Positions 1 to 12,400 of a stretch of 64,000 nt of DNA are shown here, piece by piece. The notes below the pieces were generated by a model. The model had not been told where the DNA came from and searched no databases. It saw only the letters and a program-made list of their open reading frames with translations. The translations under genes were made by a program, and so were the position numbers. Positions within the stretch are counted from its first letter, which is position 1, and each line of letters begins with the position of its first letter. The stretch is from Tribonema minus (Eukaryota; Sar; Xanthophyceae; Tribonematales; Tribonemataceae): the NCBI GenBank assembly GCA_017506865.1, contig JAFCMP010000017.1:186001-250000 (forward strand), in the 5' to 3' direction.

Positions 1-139
1 AGCATGCGCAGCATTGCTCAGAGCTGGTGTTGCCGAACACACTTTGGTGCGCCTCAATGCACGAGGCGCCACTTGAGGGTTCCGCCACGTGCATTGTCGC
101 TCGATTTTGCGCCCTGCGCTACTGAACTGTCACGTGCAA

Positions 140-416
140 GCACGTCACCAGCAGCAGCACTAGCCTCAATCACCACCATCACCCTCACCACCAACACCAG
201 CACCACTACCAGCAGCAGCACCACCACCAAGATCAGCAGCAGCACCAGCCTCCTCTTTATCACCACCACCGCCACCACTACCACCACCACCAGCAGCAGC
301 AGTAGCACTCAGCTCATCAGCACCACCAACACCAGCAGCAGCAGCAGCAGCACCACCACCGCCACCACTACCAGCACCACCACCAGCACCACCACCAGCA
401 GCAGCGCTAAGCTCAC
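140..416. repeat. CAC/CAG-type trinucleotide tract in a CEP135-like intron
   Basis: Mixed CAC, CAG, CAT and GCC triplets on the plus strand fill the intron immediately after the donor of the last visible exon of the minus-strand CEP135-like gene. The tract begins within about 10 bases of the splice site. It reads open in several frames, but only because of triplet periodicity. It is low-complexity intron sequence. The remaining 139 bases to the left edge show no recognisable exon. Confidence 0.8.
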
Positions 417-3400
417 CTGCTCCAGCGCCGCCGCCAGCTGCGCCGCGCGGCGCGCCTCGGCGTCCGCGCGCGCCTGCGCCTCCGCCAGCGCCGCCTCGCG
501 CGCGCTCAGCTCGCCGCGCGCCGCCGCCGCCGCCTCTGCGCTCGTCACGAGATCGTGCTGCAGGTCGTCGCGATCAGCGTCCAGCTGGCGCAGCGACGCG
601 CGCAGCGTGCGCGCCTCCGCTTCACGTGCCTGAGCAGTATGGCGATCGCAGGGTGTGGAGAGGGTGACGGGGGTGCGTGTGTGTGGGGTGGGGGGTGTAT
701 AGGGGAGATGGGGGGTGGGGGGGTGAGGGATGGGGTGAGGGGGTGAAGAGGGGTTGTATGTAGGTGTGTGCAGTCACAGTGCTCAACACACCACCGCTGG
801 ACACTAGCATTCATGTCGCTCGGCAGCGCATATGGCGTCTGCGCGCCTGAGCGGTGCGGCGGGCATATGGCCGAGGGGTGTGAGGTATGGTGTGGGGCAT
901 TGATGTGGGGGGGGGGGGGGGGGGGGGTTGACCCGGTGATGTCGGTACTTTATGTAGGCACGTGAGAGCTCAGTGGTTGACGTCAGGGTTAGGATATGGC
1001 GCCCGGTGCGCCCCGCGCCCTGCGCTGAGCCCGCCCGCCTGCCTGCAACGGTGCCGAGGAGAGCCTGCCGAGTTCAGCACCAGTACACACGCCAAACCCT
1101 CTGTACCTCGACGCACCGCACGCCAGCAGCGCTCAGCGGCGCCGCCATGCACCTGTTGCAGTTGAACTTCAACCCATACTCATAAAAGTGGGATCATCTC
1201 AGTCCGCGCCGGCGCGCGCGGAGTCCGCGTTCGCGCACCTCGAGGTCGCGGCGCAGCGACTGCGCCTCCGCCGCCGCCGCGGCGGCGCGCCCCTCGGCGT
1301 CGCGCGCCTGCCGGTGCGCCGCCTCCACGCGCGCCGCCATATCATCGTGGTGGCCCGCAGCAGCGCGCGCCGCGGAGCGCGCCGTCTCGAGCTCCGCCTC
1401 GCGGTCCGTCAGCGCCGCGCGCGCCGCCGCGAGCTGCGGAGGCGCGGTGTGGGGGGGGAGGGGGGGGCAGGGTGAGGGCGGCAGCGTTGCGCTGTTGATC
1501 GAAGTACTTTGAAGGAGGGTGCTTTTACGATGCTTTCGAGAGAGGTGTTGCTCTGTTGCTTGAAGTAGGTGCTTTATTACGATGCTTTGACAGAGATTCC
1601 GGCATGCGTGCTCTGGCAAACAGTGAGGGGGGTGGCGGCGCGGTGTGAGGGCGGCGGCGCATCAGCTTGAAGTGTGGATTGAAGTGTGGATTGAAGTAGG
1701 TGTTTTGACGATGCTTGTGAGGCGCCGGGTTGAGGTTAGGGTTCAGGTTAGCGCGCCGTTGTGTGTGGACTGCAATCGAGGCCATCTCAAGTGTGGAACC
1801 GGACGGCACCAGGGCTGCTGGGGTGAGTTTAGGGTTAGGGTTGGGGGTTAGGGTGTGTTTTTTTTTCATCAGCAGCTGCCCCTTGCAGTCCATGGCTGAA
1901 ACCGAGGCGCTGATGCCCTGTCAACCGTGTGTGCCATATAACCTGCCGCCGCTGATGACGTCAGCTGATGGATTACAGGGAGGCTGTGGGGATTCAGCAC
2001 ATGGTCAGCATGAAATTGGCCAAGTGGAGCACGACAAGGGTTGCAGGCGCATGGGCACACGCAGTGTCACAATGTGGCGCTGCATGGAGCAGCGCCACAC
2101 GCGTGGAGCGTTGACGCGACCCTGTTGCCACGCTAGGCAATGTGACGCGCTGCGCCACAGAATCGCGCGCTGCTATGAGCATCGCATACTCCTTGAGCAC
2201 ATCATCGTCAGCGCCAGGCCAGCGAGTCCAAGCAGAGCCCTCGCAACCTCGCCAGCGGGTGTCGCTCTCTCTCTCTGCGCTTGCGCCCCCCATCGTCACC
2301 TGCTGCTCAGTGCTCAGCGCGGGGGAGCGCTGCCTCAGCTAGACTGAGCATCATTCTCACCTGCTGCTCAGCGCTCGGCGCGGCAGAACGCTGCCTGTCT
2401 GTCAGACTGAGCATCATCATCGCCACATACTGAGCATCATCGTCATCACCTGCTGCTCAGCGCTCAGCGCAGCGGAGCGCTGCCACAGCCAGGACTGAGC
2501 ATCATCACCACAACTGCTGCTCAGCGCTCAGCGCGACGGAGCGCTGCTGTCAGTCTGTCATCGTCATCACCGTCATCGCCTGCTGCTCAGTGCTCAGCGC
2601 GGCGCAGCGCTGCTGTCAGCATCATCATCACCGTCATCACCTGCTGCTCAGTGCTCAGCGTGGCGGAGCGCTGCTGCCAGTCTGTCACTGAGCATCATCA
2701 TCATGGTCACCTTCTGAGCACCATCATCTCATCATCGTCACCTGCTGCTCAGCGCTCAGCGCCGCGGAGCGCTGCCGGTCCGCCTCCGCGCGCGCCGCCG
2801 CCAGCGCCGTCTGCCCCTCCAGCACCTGCGCGCGCAGCACCGCCGCGGAGGCGCGCAGATGCTGCAGCTCGGAGTCCAGGGCGTCGGCGCGCGCGCGCCG
2901 CGCCGCCAGCTCTACCGCCGCCTGCGCCGTCTGGTCCCTGCGTGTGCATGTGGTGTGTGTGGGGGGGAGCGGGGACAGGGAGGAGGGTTGTGTGAGGGGG
3001 GGGGGGGGAAGGGGGGGGGGGGGGGGGGGGGGCAGCAGGCGCGTGTCGGTGTTCGCGCGCCGGCGCAGGCATTCGTACCTACTCGATAGCAGGATCAATT
3101 TGCGCTGTATGCTGCAATGCCCGGCGCAGCCCGCGCCGGGTTCGCGTAGGCACACTGCCGTACGGGGAGTGCGGGGAGGGGGGAGGGGGGTCCCATGAGC
3201 AGTCGCGCGAGCGCGGCAGCCCACATGCGTGCGCGGGCCATATACTTGGGGATATGTATGAGGAGGATGACCAGGGGTAGGCATGTTTGTACCTTACATC
3301 TCAGGGTATGTACGTAGGAGGGTGATCAGGGGTACGTCAACAGGCACATTTCATTGTCTAGGGTATATGCGTACGTGTGGATGACGACCAGGGGTTATAT

Positions 3401-6400
3401 AGGCACATGCACACCAAATGTTAGGACATGTCCCTGGTGGGGGTGACCAGGGGTATGTATCTTGCGGTGTATCGATACCCGACGCCAATGGCGCGCCCCA
3501 CATGCAATCGACGAGCACTTTTTGCAAAAACACTGTACGCATACATGTGGGCGGACAGCGCGTCACATAGACAGCAAGCCAGGAGTGGTCAGGGGTAGGC
3601 ATCTGGCGCAATGACGACCAGGGGTATGTAGGTATACGCACACAAAGTAGTAGGGTATGTATTTGGTGGGGCAACCAGGGGTAGGTGATAGGCAGACCAC
3701 GGGTATGTATCCGTGCATATACCTTGCGCCGCCGGTCCTGCGCTCCTCCTCCAGGGTATATGTGTACGTGTGAGATGATCAGGGGTAGGCAGGTACATAC
3801 ATGCCACATGTTAGGGCATGTATCTGGTGGGGGCGGCTAGGGGTATGTATCGCTATACGTACCTGGCGTCGGCGGTCCTGCGCTCCTCCTCCATGACGCG
3901 GCTCGACAGCGACGACACCTCGGCGCGCAGGCTGCGCACCTCCGCCGCGCTCTCCTCCAGCATCGCCTGCGCGTGCTGCTCCGCCTGGCCGACACGGGCA
4001 TCGCGGCAGGGCACACGGGCCGCATATAATCATTTTAATGGTGACGTCTGACATCTGTGTCGTATGTATGACTCGCGCCAACTTTGACGAATCGAGCAAA
4101 TGAGAGGCAGCGGCATGCTGGTGCAGAGATTGACCAGCTTCATGGGGGTGATGGCAGTGCGGACACTCGAGAATCACGAGAGGATCAGGCTAGAGCTCAA
4201 CGATGCCCTGATGTGATCTGACGGCAATCACGGAAGCTGCATAGGGTGACGGTGGCATACAAGTGCCTATCGCGTGGCTCCTGCTTTCATGCGAGCTCGC
4301 CACAATTTCACTCAGATTCAGCAGTTCCAAAAAGCTTGTGCGCCTCTGACATGGCAATTCTCGATCACTCATGGCTGTTCACGTTAGCTCATGGCCGCAC
4401 TTGTCCGCTGACGCGATGCAATGTACATTACAACGGCAGCTACGTAACATGCAGACATCAGCGGCGGCTGCACCAAGGGTTAGGGTTAGGTGGAAGCGCT
4501 TCCACGCAGTACACCAAGATGCATCTCATTGGGAAGAACGGCCAGCCTGCCCCCTGTGCCGATATGTCTTACTTGAGCCCTAACCCTAACCCTAAGGCGC
4601 GTCACAACGCACCTGAGCGCGCAGCGTGGCCTCCAGGACCCCCGCGTGCGCAGAGCGCTGAGCATCCGCCACCTCCTAACCCTAACCCTAACCCTAACCT
4701 TAGGGCGCATCACAACGCACCTGAGCGCGCAGCGTGGCCTCCAGGGCCCCGGCATGAGCGGTGCGCTGAGCATCCGCCACCTCCCCCTCCAGCCCCCTCT
4801 TCTGCCCCGTCAGCGCGCGCAGGTCCGCGTCGCGCGACGCCAGGGCATCTGCCAGTCGCGCGCGCTCCACGGCAAGCGACTGCAGCAGCAATGGACGGGA
4901 TGTTGGGTAGGGTCGGTGTTTAGTTAGGGATAGGACTAAGTTAGGGTCAGGGCTTGACATCCCCAGGGAGTCCGCTAGTCGCGCGTGCACCACAGCAAGC
5001 GCCTGCGATGGGGGCGGACGGGGTCTCAGTTAGGGTTAGGGCTAAGAGGTTGGGGCTAACTTAGGGGTAGGCTAACAGAGGGTGAGGGCTACGTGCCCGC
5101 GGCGTCTGCCAGTGGTGCGCGCTCCACAGCAAGCGCCTGCGACGGCGATAGACGGGCTCTCAGTGAGGGCTAGGGTTGAGTTGCATTGGGGCTACTTTGG
5201 GATTAGGGCCCAGCTTCCCACCCGCATGCGTTCCGCGGCAAACGCCTGCAAAGGCGACGGACGGACTCCCACTTAGCATCAGACATGAGTGAGGGTTGGG
5301 GCTAAGCACCCCAGGCGCCCGCCGGTCGTGGGCGCTCACAGGCGCCCGCCTGCGACAGCGACAACTGGTTCAGGGTTCAGGTTAGGTCAGGGCTGCGATC
5401 AAGTGCCAGAGGCGCGCTGTCCAACTGAGCGATGCAACACGTGCTCTCCATCCCTTAAGATGGCACCTGCACAGTGCGGCAGCATCGCGCCCCCTGATGG
5501 CACCAACAGGCGCCGCCACGCAGCGCGGCGGCATCGCGTCTGCTAAAGGCACACATATCATAGTAATACTTCTATAGATATATACCAATAAACGGACGCC
5601 GCCGCGAGCATCATCGCTGAGCATCACCACTCACGTCGAGGGCGTCGGCCTTGGCGGCGACGTCGCGCTCCAGCTGCGTGGCGACGGCGCGCGCAGCGAA
5701 CAGTTCCTGGGCCTGCGCCCTGGCGCGTTCCTCGGCCTGCGCCAGCTCGGCCTCCAGCTGTAGTGCACGCAAGCGGCAGCGGAACGAGTCGTGAGTATCG
5801 AGTCAGCAAAACAGGGACTGACAATGGCAGAGGGTCGTCGTGCTCTGCGAGGCGTGAGGAGGTAGGCGCGACGCTGCGGCCGCTACCTTTAACCTAACCC
5901 TAACCCTACCCTGACCTAACTCAAAGAGGCGCGTCCGCCCGCGTGCTGTGACCAAATCCTCGGATGCGATTCCTGCATCCATTTGACCCAACAAGATGCT
6001 ACCTTGCGATACCCATACCCAAGGTCGCACTGACCCGTGCGCAGCGGACCCTAACCCTAACCCTAACACAATCATACCCATCCCTGAAAGTGCCCCGGCC
6101 CGGGCGCAGTGGAACGGGCTGCGGGCAGCTCCGCCGCACCGCAGTGGCACGCCCATGAAGCAGACCGGCACACCGGTGAAGCAGACATCGGCAAACGTTT
6201 CCCAATTTTACTGACTACCGCGCCACGTGATTTCCTCCGACGTGTGTGCATCCCACCGGTGACACACATACTCACGACCGCCGACTTCCTTGCGTTCACC
6301 TGCCGCGCGCGCGTGCCCGCGCCCCCCTCCCCCCCCCCCCCCCCTGCACGCGCCGCCGCCGTGAAGCACTTCGCTCTGTGCAATAGCCGGTCGGCAGCGC

Positions 6401-9400
6401 CACTTTTCAACACCGCGGCCTGTCAATCACCTGCCGCGCGCGCGCGCCCGCGGCGCCCTCCGCCGCCCCCGCCGCCGCCGCGCCGCGCGCAGCGCTCAGC
6501 GCCTCCTCCAGCCGCGCCACCTCCGCGGCGCGGGCCGCCGCCGCGCGCTCCAGCGCCGCGCGCTGCTGCTCGAGCGCGGCGCAGCGTGCCTCCGCGACGT
6601 CGGCGCGCGCAGCCGCGGCGCGCGCGGCGTTGAGCGCTGACTCTCGCGCCGCCGCCGCATCTGGGGGGGGGGAGGGGGGGGTGCGCGGAGCGCGTGAGGG
6701 CGGCAGTGCTCAGTGGGTGATGTCGAGCAGCGCTGTGAAGTAGTGAGGCAGGCGCGCTTCGAGGGCGGATGACTGGGCTGCCGCGCTTTCCACCTCTGGC
6801 AGCTGGCGTGTGTGGCGGCCTGGGGAGCGAGAGGTGTCGTGCGCGCAGCGTGTGAGTGAGGGTGGCAGTGCTCTGTGTGGAAGTTGGGGCTGAGCAGTGG
6901 TGTACTGGGGAGGGGGGGGGCAAGAGCGCATGTGCAGGGGCTGCCGCGTCGCGTGCCGCAGAAGCCCTCGAACCCTACGGTACTACACGGTAGTGTTGAG
7001 TTATTGCTGAACACTGCTGCAGCATCTACATATGCTGTGGTGGTCAGTGACTTGAACCGTTTGCATGATCTACCAGATACATTTCAAGGAGAAAAAAGTC
7101 AACGACATGGGCATACCCGATGACTCTTACGCTGTTTGGGGTTCAAATCTGAAACGTTCGTTCCTGTGCAATTATCCATCAAATCGTTGTGTGCTTGACG
7201 GCAGAAGGTGACTGACTCGAGACTGTTGCTGTGCAACATGTGCCATATCCCCCCACACCCGCCACAGCGTCAAGACTGAAGCAGCGCTCTATTTGACAAA
7301 CTGTGCGCCACATGATCGCTCACCTGACATCGCGGCAGCCGCCATGGACTCCCTGGCGGCTCTGTCATCCTGCTGCTGTCGACGCTCCTGCTGCGAGAGG
7401 CAAGGACAGCGTATGCTCACATGAGGCCGATGAACATTCATAGGTATTGCAGACAAGACACCTTTCACGCAGGCGTCACCAGACAGGATACGACCATTGG
7501 GGCAGCAGGTCGTGCGGTAGGCGCTGCATCGTCATGACCCCCGCCATCACCGCCCATGCCACAGACTCCCGCAACGTGCCCACCCAACACAAACCGCAAT
7601 CGACGCTGCGCGCAGAGAGCACACAACGTGCCACGTTCACGCGCCCGCCGCTCACACCGCCGGCGCTGCCACATCACACAGAGCGCTGCCGCATCAACTC
7701 ACTCCCTCGCCGCCACCACCATTGTACCTACATACCTGTTGGGGGGCGGCGCGGCCGTCTGCAGCGGCGGCGTGAGCGCGCGTCAGCTGCGCGACGGCGC
7801 TCGCGCGCTCTGCGTCCGCCGCCTCTGCCGCCGCGGCGCTGCTGCGTGCAGCGCGTTTCAGTGCGTCCGCCTCCCGTCCAGCGTCGGCCTGCGTGCGCGC
7901 GCAGGAAGTAGGGTTGGGTTAGGGCTAGGCACACGCGGGGGGGCATGGTGCGGGGGGGCGGGGGGGGGAGGGGGGCTGCGGAGCGCTGCTGCGAAGCGGC
8001 AGGGACAGCTACAGCAAGTGGGGTTTAGGCTATGGCTAGGCATGTGTGGGGACGTAGTGCGGGGGAGGGGGGGGAGGGGCTGGAAGGGGGGGCTGCGGAT
8101 GCGGAGCGCTGCTGCGGAGCGGCATGGTATAGCTTGCTGATGAGCATTGCCATCATCAACGCCTCGGTGAGCGGTTTCCGTATGCGATGAGTCAGCGTTG
8201 CACGCCGTGAAGCAGGTCACTGCGCTGGCGGAGCGACACGCGTCACAGTTGAAGCACCTCAAACTTCAACATCAGGGCGCCCCACGTACAGCTCATCAGG
8301 ACATGGAGCTGGGAATTCAGAGATTGAAAGGCTTCGAGTTTCGCCAGGTCACGCCATGCAAGACTTACACCATACACCGGCTGCGCCTGCAAACTACTCA
8401 CGCAATTTACTCACCAGCTGCGCCCGCAGGCCGCGCTGCGCGCCCTCCAGCTCCCTCAGCGACTGCACGGCAGCGCACAGCAGGCACGTGTCAGCGCTCA
8501 AGCATCAGCTTCAAGTTCAACTGCATGTGCCATCAGTCTAGCGCGATTGACGCTCAGTATTAGCGCGTACAGCGACGCCGCGCTGCCTATAGTGCGGGGG
8601 CCACATCCTGTTGACATTGGTGCAGCCGTGTCCATGGCACACGCTGACATGCATCGTTGATGCAATGCAGCATGTACACACCCCACAGGGGTGTGTAGTG
8701 TAAACAACGCTCTTCAGTGTTCACTAAAACACCTACTGAGAGGTTCATCGCCAGCGTATTTTTGGGCGGCTGCTAGTATCACAGCAGAGAACCACACCAT
8801 GTCAGCGCTGCTTTGATTGCATGTCACCTACGTAGAACCTTGATAGCATCACTTGTATTGTACACAACTACAAACAATCACAGGGTGCAGACAATGCGGA
8901 ATTGAAAGAGCCACAAGCAACTCCGGCAGACCTGACGCGCCATTGAATGATGTTCTTGGTATCTTGCCCCATACAAATGAGCGCATGTGGCACGTCACTG
9001 CTTTATTAAATTGCACTCACAATACTTTTCAAAAGGAATCAGCGCGCACCGCACCTTGCGCAGGCGTTCGCACTCCTCGTCCGCCTGCTCGACGCGATGG
9101 CTGAGCGCCTCGGTCCGCGCATCACGCGCCCCCACTGCCTCGCGCAGTCGCACCCTGGAAAAGGCGGCACGGCGGGGCGACGTTTAGGTGGCAGTTGCGC
9201 TCATTTGGCAGTTACATTAATGTAAGCTTCAAAGCATAGCGCCCTGCCAGCACCTCACGCAGTCACACACTGGAGAAGGCGGCACGGCAGTGCGACGCGC
9301 AGGTGGCAGTTACGCGGGTATTTGGCACTTACATTAATGTAACCTTAAAAGCATAGCGCGAGTACGGGGCGAATGGCGAGGCAAGTCTTGACGGGCGAGC

Positions 9401-12400
9401 AATGCGCAGGCCACGCTTATGCTCTCAGCGCACAGTTGGCCGCAGTCCGCGGCCAGCTGCCATGTGTGCGTTCGACTGATACTCAAGTGGCGGCGTGGAA
9501 AGGGGCTGCAGGTGTTACGAGGTGTGCTCGATCTGCACGACGCTCAGATGGGGATCATGTGCACGTGGCAGCGAGAAAGGGGGCTGACAACATGCTGAAG
9601 TTCAGTCTTTGAAGTTCAGTAACTTCCAGCTTAGCATGAGGCATCATCATTGTGCAAGGACGGAAGGCGCCTCATGAGCGGAGCGCGGCACCATTGACCC
9701 TTAACCCCAACCCTGACCCTACTTGACCGAGACCCCATCCTATCACAGCCCTCATTGCGTACCCTGGTCCTCAAATTCATCCCAACCCCACGCACCCCCA
9801 TACCTCATCCCTAACCTGATTCCTACGTTACATTAGTTCTACAGTGACCCCTATCCCGATGCCAGCCCTAGGCTGGGCCACCCTAGCCCTAGCCCTAACG
9901 CCGACCCCCCTGTACTGCTCGCTTTTGCCTGGGCCGCTGCACTTTTGTCAGCTCGCCGATTGGGGTCCACCACCAACTCCCCGTCGCATGCCCTCATGCA
10001 CCCCCCCATATCCCCATCCCCGACTCTCCTGCTCACACCAACCCCTAAGTAGTCCCAGCCCTGCTCTCAAACCCTTGCCCTGAGTCCCGTGCTGCACATC
10101 TTCGCCTGAGCCGCTGCACCTCCGCCATTACTTCACGGGCAGGCCGTGAGCGGAGCGCCGCACCACCCCTTACCCAGACCCCAACCCTGCGCAATGTGAT
10201 GCTTTCGACAGCAACGCTTCTGCGCAGCACAGCGCATCCTCCCCTCAGCCGCTGCACCTCCGCCAGCAGTTCTCCGCGGGACGCCCCCAGCAACTCCTCG
10301 CCACATGGCCTCACGTACCCCCCCCACCTCATCCCCGACAGTCCTGATTACGCTAGCCCTAGTCCCAGCCCTCCTCTCAAACCCTAATTCTGCGCGTCCT
10401 CACCTGAGCCGCTGCGCCTCCGCCACCAGCTCTCCGCCAAACGCCCCCAGCAACTCCCCACAAACATGCCCTCTTGCCCCCCCCCTACCTCATCCTCTTC
10501 TTGCGCTAACCCTAAATCAAGCCCGATTACCAAACCCTAGCCCTAATTATCGTGCTGCGCGTCCTCACCTGAGCCGCTGCACTTCCGCCAGCAGCTCCCC
10601 GCTGGACGCCCCCAGCAGCTCCGCGCCAGACGCGCCTGTGTCGCCGTCGTCATCGCCTCCTGAGCGCTGTGCACGCGGCAGTGAAGCGTCCGTCGACGAG
10701 GCCACGCTGCGCTCGTCGTCGGAGGCCGGCGACGCGCTGCCGCCGCTGCTGCTGCTGCTGGCGCCGCTGCGCGGTGGTTGAGCGCTGCTGCAGGAGAGCA
10801 GAGTAACGATTCATCGAACTGCGGCTGAGGGGCGGTGTGTCACAAGGCATTGAGTGCGGCGGGTACCGGTGGCAGGTCCTGGAGGGGGGCTTAAGAGGGC
10901 ATCTGCACGACGCATCGTTGCAGGTGCGTGCTGGCATCGAAAATGGCGGCAACAACCAGCTTCATCTATAAGCAGGTTCATCTTCGAACTGTGCAGGTGT
11001 ATGGTGCGTAGGTATGCTCCGTGCGGCAGTTGAGCGCGCGCATCGCCGCGGTGCTGCAGCGCGTGCGCCTGCAAGCCGCGGTGCCAGGGTCGGGACAGGA
11101 GGCCATTGCCCCCCTCCGTGCCCGTGCCGTTTCCAACGCTCTGCCGAGGGAAACACAATGGGAGGGAGGCTGTGATGCGCCCACACAACCCCAGCATTGG
11201 CGCTTAAGCACAACTCTGCTGGTCATATGCGCGCGCCCGGCCATGCGCGCTCACTACACAACAGCACCGCCTTCGCTGGCTCACAACACATTGCAGACAC
11301 CGCTCGCTCACCGCGCAGCGCCGCTGCCGCCGCCGCCGCTGCCGCTGCCGCCACCGCCGCCGCCGCCGCCGCCACCGCCGCCACTGCCCTTGTACAGCTG
11401 CGCCGCAAGGGCGGAGCGCGCAGCCTCCAGCGCGCGGTTTGCTGCCTCAAGTGCCTGCACGCGGTCCCTGAGCCGCGCGTGCTCGTAGCGCGCCAGCTCC
11501 GCGGCGCGCGCCTCTGCCTGTAGTTGCGTCAGCTGCAGCATCGGCGGCGCGTGCGCGGACAGGTTGTGTGCGTGAGGTCATCAGGTGTATGGCACCACGC
11601 GCACGGGGGGGGGGGGGGGGGGGGGGAGGGGGGGGTGAAGCACACGCTCGAGTACACGCTTCTGATCCTTGAGAATACACGGCGTCAGCATAATATGTAC
11701 ATTTGCATGTTACAAGCAGTGCGTATGTTTTGTGCAAGTTACACGCAATGCGTATGTTTTTTGTGTGTGAGAGTGCGCGTGTGTCACCGCACATGTAAAG
11801 CGTGTTACCAATTGCTGAGCTGTGCACGCTTGCAGCATCCTGGTCCGCCCAATATCGTGAAGCGCGCGCACGTGGCGCGCAGTCACCTGCGCCACATGCG
11901 CGGATCTGCTACTTGAAGTGTTGTGAAGGCTGAATGAAACGTAAAGGTGAAATTGCGCTTCCCATCGATTACCCAAATGAAATGCACTGAGAACAACCGA
12001 CATAGTTGGCATGAAAGCGCGTTGCTCCTGTCCCTGTCAGTGCCAGCAGGCGAGATGGTGACAGCCTGTATAGCTCTGGGGGCAGTGGCGGTGGCCGTGC
12101 CGGTTTGAAATAGTCAAAAGTTCAATGTGACTCACAATCCAACAGCCAGCTCCGAAGCCGCTCCAAAAGCGGCGCTATCCGCAATACTTGGTTGCTCTGC
12201 CAATCCACATTGACGCGCGTGACCCGCCCGCCTGCGCATGCTACCATCCGCCAAGCACTACCAGCAAGCCTGATGCGTCCAGAAAGCCCGACAGCAAGCG
12301 AAGGCTGCGCCGTGCACCGGTGCCACGCTGCACCCAGTCTGAGCACCAACCTTCGCCGGGGACGCAACACGCACGCGCTGCCAGCAGCACATCAGGTCCA

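Noticed and set aside
2291-2742. CRISPR-like array
   Set aside because: Repeats are diverged, contain exon edges, lack uniform spacers, and the genome is eukaryotic.
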